Shown: one piece after another, positions 1 to 6,221 of the stretch | Numbering within the stretch: position 1 is the stretch's first letter | How the letters are laid out: each line of letters opens with the position of its first letter | Assembly: GCA_003139735.1 (NCBI GenBank) | Contig: PLGA01000501.1 | Location: 224 to 7,491 of the forward strand | Direction of reading: 5' to 3' | Source of the DNA: Bryobacterales bacterium | GTDB lineage: Bacteria > Acidobacteriota > Terriglobia > Bryobacterales > Bryobacteraceae | Length of the DNA stretch: 7,268 bases | The notes under the pieces: generated by a model | Seen by the model: the letters and a program-made list of their open reading frames with translations, nothing else | Databases searched by the model: none | Told to the model about the DNA's origin: nothing | Translations under genes and position numbers: made by a program

Positions 1-1
1 C

Positions 2-3000
2 ACCTTCACCGAAAAGGCCGCCGGCAATATGCGCAAGAAGCTGGCGGAGGCCTTTCGCGGCGACCGCGAAATCCGCGCCAAAATGGAGCGCGCGTGGGTT
101 TCGACGGTCCACGGTTTCTGCTCCCGCCTGCTGCGCGAGCACGCGGTATTCGCGGGGATCGACCCGGAATTCTACCAGGCCGACGAGCGCGAATCCTGGC
201 GGCTGCAGCGGGAGTGCATCTCCGCGGCGATGGACGCTCTGTTTCGCGAGCATCCGGCCGCGGTGCGCGCGCTCATTCGCGGCCTCTCTTCGCCGGAGTT
301 CGAAGAGGCCGCGCTTTCGGCCTATGACGCCATGCGCGGCGCCGGCGTGCGCGTCGAACAACTCGCGGCGTTCCCGGAGCCGCGGGGCCGCACGGTGCGC
401 GATGTGGCGCTCACTTTGGAGGAACTTTCCGCCGATCCCGCAGAGGCGTGGAGTGTCGCCCAAAGCCGGCATTTGGACGCGGTCCTGGAAAGCGCCGAGC
501 GGATCGTGACCGCCGCGATCCCGCTTGAGGCGCTGCGGGCCATTGAAAGCTTTTCCGCCAACCTGCAGAAGTGCAAGCGCGGGACCACGGCGTACGAGCT
601 GGTGCGGCGACTGCGCGAGGAGATCGGCGAGCTGAAATACGCGCTCATCACCGCGCATTACGCCCCGCAGCGGGAGTTGCTGTTCGATCTGCTCGGCCGT
701 TTCGACCGTTTGTACCGCGAGCGCAAGCGGCAGGAGGGCGCGCTCGATTTCGCGGACCTGGAGGAGTTCGCGGCGCGGCTGCTCGAGGAAAACCCCGAGG
801 CGCGCGCGCGGGTTCAGGCGCAGTTCGACCACATCCTGATGGATGAGTTTCAGGATACCAACGGCCAGCAGGCCAAGCTGCTCGGCCTGTTGCGGCGGTC
901 CGGCAATTTCTACGCGGTGGGCGATATCAACCAGTCCATTTTCGGCTTCCGTCACGCCGAGCCGGATGTGTTTCGGGAGTACCGCGGCACGGTGGGGGCG
1001 GGCGGCGGGCGCCTGGTGGAACTGGCCGGCAATTTCCGCAGCCGCGCGGAAATCCTGCTGGCCGTGGAGACCATTGCAGCCGGGGCGCCGGGAATCGAGC
1101 CGCGGCGCCTGACGGCCGAACGGGAATTCGAACAGCTCGAGCCGGTGGCCGTGGAATGCCTGAGTGTCACCGCGGACGACATGGACCAGGCGCTCGGCGC
1201 GGAAGCGCGGTGGGTGGCGCGGCGCGTGCTCGAATTGGGCTGCGAGTTCCAGGATGTCGCCGTGCTGGTGCGCAACACGGAGGTGATCCCGGCGTTCACG
1301 GCTGCCTTCGACGAGGCCGGAATCGCTTACGCCGTCAACCACGGCCGCGGCTTTTACGATTGCCGCGAGGTGACCGACCTGGTCAACCTGCTGCGCGTGA
1401 TCGCCAATCCGCGGGACGAGATTGCCCTGGCGGCCGTCTTGCGCTCGCCGCTGGCCGGGGTTTCGCCGGACGCGCTGCTCGAACTACGCGCCATGGGCGA
1501 CAACCTGGGCGCGGCGTTCATGGCGCTTTCCGCGCCGGCCGGATTCGAGGCCGCCGACTATGAGACGCTCCGCCGGTTCCGCGAGCGGCTGAAGGAATGG
1601 CGCAGGCGGCGCGAATACGTCACCTTCGACCGGCTGCTGCTGGCCGCCATCGACGAGTGCGGCTACCGGCCGGAAAGCGGCGCGCGCGGCGACGCCAACA
1701 TCGAGAAGTTCCTGGCGCAGGCGCGCGGCGCCGCGGCGCGCCTGTCGCTCGACGAGTTCGTCGAGGAACTGGCGCTGCTGCGCGACGACAACCCCCGCGA
1801 GGCCGACGCGCCGCCCGAAGATGCGGCCGGCGGCGTCCAGGTGATGACGGTCCATTCGGCCAAGGGACTGGAGTTTCCAGTGGTGTTTGTGGCCGCGCTG
1901 CACAAGGGCGTGGAAACCAGTCCGCCGCCGGTGGCCTTCTCGCCGCGCATCGGGCTGGGCGCGCGCTGGCGCAATCCCGCCCGCCGCGAAGAGAAGGACG
2001 ATCTGTTCCAGCACGCCCTGCGGCAAGAGCGCCAGCAGCGCGAACTGGCGGAAAGCAACCGCCTGCTCTACGTGGCCATGACGCGCGCGGAAGAGCGCCT
2101 GTTCCTGAGCTTCTCGGGTAACGGCAAGAAGCTCCAGAATTGGGCCGCCCTGATCGCCGAAGCCCTGCATTTCCATCCGGCCGACGCTTGCGATGAAGTG
2201 GTAACGCGCACCGCTCCGAATGGCGAAGAGTGGAGCCTGCGTCTGGTGGCGCTTCGAGCGCCGACGGTCTTTGCCGGCGTTGACAGCCGGGCAAAGGCGC
2301 CGCCGGTGGAAACCGTCGGCGGCACGCGGTTCGAATATCCCGCCATCGCCGGCCAAGAGGACGGAAACGCCACCGTGACGGCGCTCACGGAATTTGCGAA
2401 GTGCCCCAGGGCTTACTATTTGGGGCATTACCTGGGCTTCGACGGCAGCCGGCCAGGCGCCCAGCCCGGCCGCATCCCGGCTGCCGAATTGGGGCTGCAG
2501 GTGCACGCGCTGCTCTCCGGCGCCCCGGTTCCGGATGCCGACCCCGAGGCTCTCCGTCTGGCCGATGTCTTCCGCCAGAGCCCGCTCGGCAGGCGCGCGG
2601 CGCAGGCGGGCCGCGTGGAGCGCGAGTTCGATTTCCTGATGGCGGTGGAGGACCTGGTGATCCGCGGCCAAATCGACCTGTGGTTCGAAGAGGGCGAGGA
2701 AACCGTGCTGGTCGATTACAAGACCGACGATGTGACCCGCCAGCAGGCCCACGAGCGCGCGCGCGATTACGCCCTCCAATTGCGGCTTTACGCCATGGCG
2801 GTGGAGCGCGTTGTGGGCCGCCCGCCCAGCCGCGCCTGGCTGCATTTTCTGCGCCCCAACACGCTGGTGGAAGTGGACCTCGCGCCCTCGCTTCTCGATT
2901 CACCCGAGCAGGTGGTCCGCGACTTCCAGGAAGCCCAGGCCAGTCTTGATTTCCCGATGAATGCCGGCGACCGCTGCCACCGCTGCCCGTTCGTGCGCGA

Positions 3001-3022
3001 CCTCTGTCCCGCCGTGGTGTAA
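2..3022 (+). CDS. addA: RecB/AddA-type UvrD-family helicase-nuclease, 5' end outside the window
   Basis: ATP-dependent DNA helicase fused to a nuclease, of the kind that resects double-strand breaks for RecA-dependent repair in the cytoplasm. The reading frame is open at the left edge and begins inside motif Ia (TFTEKAAGNM), so the Q motif and Walker A, roughly 50 residues, lie upstream. Residue numbers count from the ATG at 29. Seen: STVHGFCSRLLRE at 25-37, DExx box MDEFQDTN at 271-278, motif III AVGDINQSIFGF at 296-307, motif IV NFRSRAEIL at 335-343, motif V VMTVHSAKGLEF at 605-616 and motif VI LLYVAMTRAEERL at 679-691. The C-terminal RecB-like nuclease domain shows H826, D883 (GQIDLW), D896 and K898 (VDYKTDD), then Q917 and Y921 (QLRLY). 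C792, C983, C986 and C993 resemble the iron-sulfur staple of AddB, Cas4 and Dna2. The frame is intact to TAA. AddA is the best name; a general UvrD-type helicase with a nuclease domain is the alternative. The partner gene (addB) would be expected upstream. Confidence 0.93.
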   Translation, partial: TFTEKAAGNMRKKLAEAFRGDREIRAKMERAWVSTVHGFCSRLLREHAVFAGIDPEFYQADERESWRLQRECISAAMDALFREHPAAVRALIRGLSSPEFEEAALSAYDAMRGAGVRVEQLAAFPEPRGRTVRDVALTLEELSADPAEAWSVAQSRHLDAVLESAERIVTAAIPLEALRAIESFSANLQKCKRGTTAYELVRRLREEIGELKYALITAHYAPQRELLFDLLGRFDRLYRERKRQEGALDFADLEEFAARLLEENPEARARVQAQFDHILMDEFQDTNGQQAKLLGLLRRSGNFYAVGDINQSIFGFRHAEPDVFREYRGTVGAGGGRLVELAGNFRSRAEILLAVETIAAGAPGIEPRRLTAEREFEQLEPVAVECLSVTADDMDQALGAEARWVARRVLELGCEFQDVAVLVRNTEVIPAFTAAFDEAGIAYAVNHGRGFYDCREVTDLVNLLRVIANPRDEIALAAVLRSPLAGVSPDALLELRAMGDNLGAAFMALSAPAGFEAADYETLRRFRERLKEWRRRREYVTFDRLLLAAIDECGYRPESGARGDANIEKFLAQARGAAARLSLDEFVEELALLRDDNPREADAPPEDAAGGVQVMTVHSAKGLEFPVVFVAALHKGVETSPPPVAFSPRIGLGARWRNPARREEKDDLFQHALRQERQQRELAESNRLLYVAMTRAEERLFLSFSGNGKKLQNWAALIAEALHFHPADACDEVVTRTAPNGEEWSLRLVALRAPTVFAGVDSRAKAPPVETVGGTRFEYPAIAGQEDGNATVTALTEFAKCPRAYYLGHYLGFDGSRPGAQPGRIPAAELGLQVHALLSGAPVPDADPEALRLADVFRQSPLGRRAAQAGRVEREFDFLMAVEDLVIRGQIDLWFEEGEETVLVDYKTDDVTRQQAHERARDYALQLRLYAMAVERVVGRPPSRAWLHFLRPNTLVEVDLAPSLLDSPEQVVRDFQEAQASLDFPMNAGDRCHRCPFVRDLCPAVV

Positions 3023-3027
3023 ACTGC

Positions 3028-3043
3028 GGGTGAGGAGTCACCC
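3028..3043 (+). promoter_or_regulatory. Hairpin with the Shine-Dalgarno sequence in its loop
   Basis: GGGTGA (3028-3033) and TCACCC (3038-3043) are perfect inverted repeats around the four-base loop GGAG (3034-3037). GGAG is the Shine-Dalgarno core for the next gene, nine bases before its ATG at 3047. The hairpin starts five bases after the helicase stop codon. A ribosome binding site in a tetraloop could stay exposed, or could be released by ribosomes finishing the helicase. The structure is seen directly; any regulatory effect is inferred. Confidence 0.5.
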
Positions 3044-3046
3044 TTC

Positions 3047-3481
3047 ATGGACACGCAGAATTATGCCAACCATCGCCAATTGGTTCCCGGGTTCCACTTC
3101 GTTCTCTTCCCCTTACTCGTGCTGACGCTGGGAGGTTCCGTCACCAACCTCATACAGTCTTGGGGCGACCACACGCGCATCTACAGCGCCTCGCTGATTT
3201 TCGTGCTCAGCCTGGCGATGATCATGCTGATGGGCTTCTGCCGCATGTTCGCGTTGAAGGCGCAGGATCGCGCCATTCGCGCGGAGGAGAACCTGCGCCA
3301 CTACGTCCTGACGGGAAAGTTGCTGGACCCCAAGCTTACCGTCCGGCAAGTCATCGGGCTGCGGTTTGCGCCGGATGCGGAGTTTGTGGCCCTGGCGCAG
3401 CGCGCGGCGGCGGAGAACCTCTCCGAGGACGACATCAAAAAGGCCGTCAAGAACTGGAAAGCGGATACCTACCGGGTGTAG
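3047..3481 (+). CDS. Small two-helix membrane protein, DUF6526-like
   Basis: A 144-residue protein of unknown function. Two hydrophobic stretches, about residues 16-36 (FHFVLFPLLVLTLGG and onward) and 46-66 (YSASLIFVLSLAMIMLMG), predict a helical hairpin in the inner membrane. The charged C-terminal half carries FALKAQDRAIRAEENLRHY (68-86), then LRFAPDAEFVALAQRA and KNWKAD near the end, and is probably cytoplasmic. From memory, the ALKAQDRAIRAEEN stretch and the KNWKAD ending match the family named DUF6526, common in Bacteroidota and Acidobacteriota, and the length is normal for it. The ATG is supported by GAGGAG nine bases upstream. It lies 24 bases after the helicase gene on the same strand and may be cotranscribed with it, although no functional link is evident. 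It ends 12 bases from the convergent propeller gene. Confidence 0.87.
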   Translation: MDTQNYANHRQLVPGFHFVLFPLLVLTLGGSVTNLIQSWGDHTRIYSASLIFVLSLAMIMLMGFCRMFALKAQDRAIRAEENLRHYVLTGKLLDPKLTVRQVIGLRFAPDAEFVALAQRAAAENLSEDDIKKAVKNWKADTYRV

Positions 3482-3493
3482 GCCGCCGGCGCG

Positions 3494-4654
3494 TCACTTG
3501 GGCTGCGGGACTGGCTTGGCGGGTCCCTGGTTTTCGTACCATTTGAGCCTGCCGGCATCGATGCAGGCGATGTCGGGGCGGCCATCGGCGTTGAAATCGG
3601 CGACGGCGCAGGCGTTCGCGGCCATGCCGGCGTCGAGTGCCGATCGCGACCAGTGCGCGCCGGACGGGTCGTCGGCGGAGTAGATATAGACGCTGCCGCC
3701 CCGGCCGCGAAATCCGGCGACCACCTCATCCAAGCCGTCGCCATTGAGATCGGCGGCGAGGACGGTATGGCCCTCGACGAACGTGGCGTCGATCACCTGC
3801 CGGGCCCACTGGCCGCCGGACTGGCGATAGATCGCCACCTGGTTCCCGTGCCAGGGTTCAATCGCCGCCAGGAACCGCGTGGCGCCCAGCCGGCCCACGG
3901 CAACGTCGCCCGATCCGGATTTCGGCCACGGCGAAGGATCGCCCTTGGCGATTTCGGTGCGGCTCCAGCGGCCGTCCTGGCCGAGCTTGAACAGGTGGAT
4001 GCCGCCAAAGCTGGCGCTGAGGATTTCGTCGCGGCCGTCGCCATCCCAATCGATCACGAAAATGCAGTGCACGACGCCGGTGTTTTCGTCGCTGATGAAT
4101 TGCCTCTTCCACTCGCCGGGACGGTAGAAAACCAGCGGGGTCTGGTCGCGGTAATCCGGCGCGACGGCCTTGGCGCCGGTGAGGGGCGCGTTGATGACGA
4201 CGCGCTTGCCGCTGCCATCGATATCGGCGGTGCGCAGGCGGTGGGAGGTGGTGAGCTGGTCGATTTCCTGAACGCTCCAGGGCTGGCGCGGGTCGCCGTT
4301 GTGGCGCAGCACCGAGACCTTCCCCAAGCTGTGGGCAGCCTGTTGCGAGAATTCGCTGGCGAGCACAATGTCGGGGATGGGGCCGCTGGGCGCATCGACC
4401 ACCGCGCAATTGATCATGCCCGACAGGCCGGTGGCGATCACGTGGCGCTGCCAGCCGGGGTTCTCGTACCAGACGAGCTCCGTCATGCCGCTGGCGAGCG
4501 CAATCAGGTCGGGTTTGCCGTCGCCGTTGAGATCGGCGGCGACCACTTGGTAGCCGCCCTTGAGATCGCTGGCGACGACGTGTTCGGAGAAGCTCGCCGG
4601 AGGGCCGGCGGCCAGGAGCGGAAGCGCAAAGCACAACAAACAAATGCGAGGCAC
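3494..4654 (-). CDS. Exported FG-GAP/VCBS-repeat beta-propeller protein
   Basis: A predicted secreted protein of about 386 residues, function unknown. From the proposed GTG start it opens with a signal peptide (MPRICLLCFALPLLAAG). The rest is repeated blades with Asp-rich calcium-binding loops: ADLNGDGKPD near residue 40, a degenerate ADIDGSGKR near 143, DWDGDGRDE near 202, ADLNGDGLDE near 301 and ADFNADGRPD near 352. WYENPGW near 62 and WYENQGP near the end mark equivalent blade strands. This is the integrin-alpha-like FG-GAP/VCBS fold, often used for binding outside the cell. No catalytic domain is visible. The start is uncertain: the frame extends to a TTG at 4687, but that lies inside the palindromic repeat, and neither start has a good Shine-Dalgarno. 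The gene is codirectional with galM upstream and could share its transcript; it converges on the DUF6526-like gene. Confidence 0.88.
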   Translation of the reverse strand: MPRICLLCFALPLLAAGPPASFSEHVVASDLKGGYQVVAADLNGDGKPDLIALASGMTELVWYENPGWQRHVIATGLSGMINCAVVDAPSGPIPDIVLASEFSQQAAHSLGKVSVLRHNGDPRQPWSVQEIDQLTTSHRLRTADIDGSGKRVVINAPLTGAKAVAPDYRDQTPLVFYRPGEWKRQFISDENTGVVHCIFVIDWDGDGRDEILSASFGGIHLFKLGQDGRWSRTEIAKGDPSPWPKSGSGDVAVGRLGATRFLAAIEPWHGNQVAIYRQSGGQWARQVIDATFVEGHTVLAADLNGDGLDEVVAGFRGRGGSVYIYSADDPSGAHWSRSALDAGMAANACAVADFNADGRPDIACIDAGRLKWYENQGPAKPVPQPK

Positions 4655-4674
4655 GTTCAACAGTATACGTCTGG

Positions 4675-4750
4675 GGGGACCGCCCAATAAGCGTTAACCT
4701 AAGCCATGTCCACGGGCGTGGCTTAGGTTAACGCTTATTGGGGACCGCCC
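4675..4750. repeat. Miniature palindromic element flanked by an 11-bp direct repeat
   Basis: The arms at 4686-4706 and 4719-4739 are perfect 21-bp inverted repeats (AATAAGCGTTAACCTAAGCCA and its complement) around a 12-base loop. Pairing extends three more base pairs, to 4683/4742. The direct repeat GGGGACCGCCC occurs immediately outside both arms, at 4675-4685 and 4740-4750. A shorter alternative hairpin, CCACG-GG-CGTGG (4710-4721), competes for part of the right arm. The element fills most of the gap between galM and the propeller gene. It resembles a REP or tiny MITE-type repeat, with the direct repeat as a possible target duplication. There is no T-run, so it is not a classical intrinsic terminator, but it could stabilise or attenuate a galM transcript. 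Confidence 0.8.
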
Positions 4751-4759
4751 CACAGGGCT

Positions 4760-5899
4760 TTACTGCTTGCGGCCGGGCGGCGGCGCGAGCGCGAAACGAT
4801 AGACGGTTTCGCTCTGGTAACGCTGGCCGGGCTTCAGGACGGTGGAGGGGAAGGCCGGATGGTTGGGCGAATCCGGGAAGTGCTGGGTCTCCAGGCAGAA
4901 GGCCGAGCGGCGCGCGTAGACTTTGCCGCCTTTGCCTTTGACCGTACCGTCCAGGAAGTTGCCCGTGTAAAACTGAATGCCTGGCTCGGTGGTATAGACT
5001 TCCATCAGCCGCCCGCTCACTGGCTCTTCCACACGCGCGGCCAGCGTGAGCGCGTTGCCGCTCCTGTTCAGGACCCAGTTGTGGTCGTAGCCTCCGGCGA
5101 TCTTCAGTTGCTCGTTGTTCTGCTCGATGCGGGATCCGATGGGGGTGAGACTGCGAAAATCGAAAGGCGTGCCGGCCACGCCGGGCAACTGGCCGGTGGG
5201 GATCAGGTTCTTATCGACTGGCGTGTAGCGATCGGCGTTCAGCATCAAATCGTGGTCGAGGATCTCTCCCGAACCGGCGCCTTTGAGGTTGAAATAGGAA
5301 TGGTTGGTCAGGTTGAGGACGGTATCCTTATCCGTGGTCGCCGAATACTCGATTCGCAGCGCGCTCCCGCTCAAGGTGTAGCGCACGGTCGTGGTCAGCG
5401 TGCCGGGAAAACCTTGATCCCCATCCTTACTCACATAGGTGAGCTCAACTCCATCCGCAATCTCTTTGGCCTCCCAGACCACCTTGTCAAATCCGCGGAT
5501 TCCCCCGTGAAGAGAGTTGTCGCCGTCGTTCTTTGGAATGGAATACGTGTGACCGTCGAGCTGAAAGCTGCCATGCGCGATGCGGTTCGCGTAGCGGCCG
5601 ATAATGCCTCCGAAATGTGCCGTCTGCGCCGCGTACTTCTCGACCGATTCGCAACCCAGCACCACGTCGTCGAGCTTTCCGTTCCGATCCGGCGTGCGCA
5701 GGGAAACGAGGATCCCTCCGTAGGTCATAATGCGCGCTTCGACCTTGCCATCCGCCAAGGAGTAGACATCGACGGGGGTTCCGTCGGATGTATGCCCAAA
5801 CCCTTGCTTGGTCACGCTAGTCTTCGCTGACATGGTTGCTATTAGCATAATCAGCGCCGCGAAAATTGCCCACCAGCGATTGGCGTTGTTTGAAGGCAT
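4760..5899 (-). CDS. galM: Exported aldose 1-epimerase (galactose mutarotase)
   Basis: Interconverts alpha and beta anomers of hexoses such as galactose and glucose. The 379-residue protein has the hallmarks of the GalM family: GRYANRI (101-107, Arg106), NSLHGG with catalytic His131, LTNHSYFNL with catalytic His200, YDHNW with Asp272, QFYTGNFLDGT (309-319) and FCLETQ with the catalytic base Glu337, followed by FPDSPNHPAFP. The chosen ATG at 5899 follows a purine-rich tract (AGAGAGAGAAGAGAAA) and starts a clear signal peptide: NANRWW, a hydrophobic core AIFAALIMLIATM, and a likely cleavage after MSA. An in-frame ATG at 5953 would add 18 hydrophilic, Arg-rich residues and spoil the signal, so it is less likely. 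Export implies action in the periplasm. The gene is divergent from a hexose permease, consistent with mutarotation before uptake. All key residues are present. Confidence 0.96.
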   Translation of the reverse strand: MPSNNANRWWAIFAALIMLIATMSAKTSVTKQGFGHTSDGTPVDVYSLADGKVEARIMTYGGILVSLRTPDRNGKLDDVVLGCESVEKYAAQTAHFGGIIGRYANRIAHGSFQLDGHTYSIPKNDGDNSLHGGIRGFDKVVWEAKEIADGVELTYVSKDGDQGFPGTLTTTVRYTLSGSALRIEYSATTDKDTVLNLTNHSYFNLKGAGSGEILDHDLMLNADRYTPVDKNLIPTGQLPGVAGTPFDFRSLTPIGSRIEQNNEQLKIAGGYDHNWVLNRSGNALTLAARVEEPVSGRLMEVYTTEPGIQFYTGNFLDGTVKGKGGKVYARRSAFCLETQHFPDSPNHPAFPSTVLKPGQRYQSETVYRFALAPPPGRKQ

Positions 5900-6033
5900 G
5901 GTTTCTCTTCTCTCTCTGCGGACCTGCGGGTTTGTGGATCGTCCGTCATGCATCCGCTACTGATCGCATCCCAGCGTATCAGGCCCCGCGCGCAGGCAAC
6001 AACCCATCTTGAAATTAATAAATCCGAAGGAAA

Positions 6034-6063
6034 CCGGGGGCAGTCTGCGGCAGATGTCCCCGG
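6034..6063. repeat. Strong imperfect hairpin between galM and the permease gene
   Basis: CCGGGG (6034-6039) pairs with CCCCGG (6058-6063). The inner bases continue with a G-T pair, then CA/TG, one bulged G at 6043, and TCTGC/GCAGA (6044-6054) around a single central G. No T-run follows on either strand. It could be an operator, a leader-RNA hairpin or a remnant of a palindromic repeat. The pairing is seen directly; the role is unknown. Confidence 0.45.
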
Positions 6064-6100
6064 ATTGCCAACCAAACACTGCGCCGATTTTCTTGTGAAG

Positions 6101-6112
6101 GCAATCGATTAC
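6101..6112. promoter_or_regulatory. LacI-family operator-like palindrome
   Basis: GCAATCGATTAC has a perfect AATCGATT core centred on CG, with one mismatched pair outside it and then a further G-C match. It resembles the AANCGNTT core bound by many LacI/PurR-family sugar regulators. It overlaps the weak candidate -35 box of the permease, where a repressor could act. No regulator gene is in the window. The match is short, so this is a candidate only. Confidence 0.3.
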
Positions 6113-6221
6113 TGCTGCCCCAATTTGTGTTATTTTGAAAGTTCGCGAGGGTATGGTGCTTGTCCAAAGGTAGTCCTGCCCGGAAACATTGTCACCGCGG
6201 ACCAGAGAAGAACGGAAGCCA

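Larger units (their letters stand above)
5900..6221. promoter_or_regulatory. Divergent galM/permease intergenic region
   Basis: This 322-bp region separates the divergent galM and permease start codons and should carry both promoters. It is more AT-rich than its surroundings, notably around 6013-6023 and 6121-6140. Candidate boxes are weak: for the permease, TTACTG (6109-6114) and TATTTT (6131-6136) with 16 bases between them; for galM, nothing convincing. The purine-rich GAGAAG (6205-6210) and GGAAG (6214-6218) precede the permease ATG. I see no gene here. An open frame from 5948 runs through it but has no coding character. Confidence 0.5.

Noticed and set aside
1484..2845. A 453-residue open frame on the minus strand
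   Set aside because: It is antisense to the helicase-nuclease, whose motifs V and VI and nuclease motifs occupy the plus strand here. Long antisense frames are expected in GC-rich genes with GC-rich third positions, and this one has no recognisable motif.
3653..4690. A 345-residue open frame on the plus strand
   Set aside because: It mirrors the propeller gene. Its repeated Ala/Val/Asp-rich pattern is the reverse complement of the calcium-loop repeats, not an independent protein.
4683..4742. Intrinsic terminator for galM
   Set aside because: The stem is very stable, but no T-run follows on either strand, the loop is 12 bases, and the flanking direct repeat is better explained by a repeat element.
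4859..5830. A 323-residue open frame on the plus strand
   Set aside because: It is antisense to galM, whose catalytic residues are all on the minus strand.
5900..5953. An 18-residue N-terminal extension of galM from the ATG at 5953
   Set aside because: It would place a hydrophilic Arg-rich stretch before an otherwise good signal peptide, and the ATG at 5899 has the purine-rich upstream tract.
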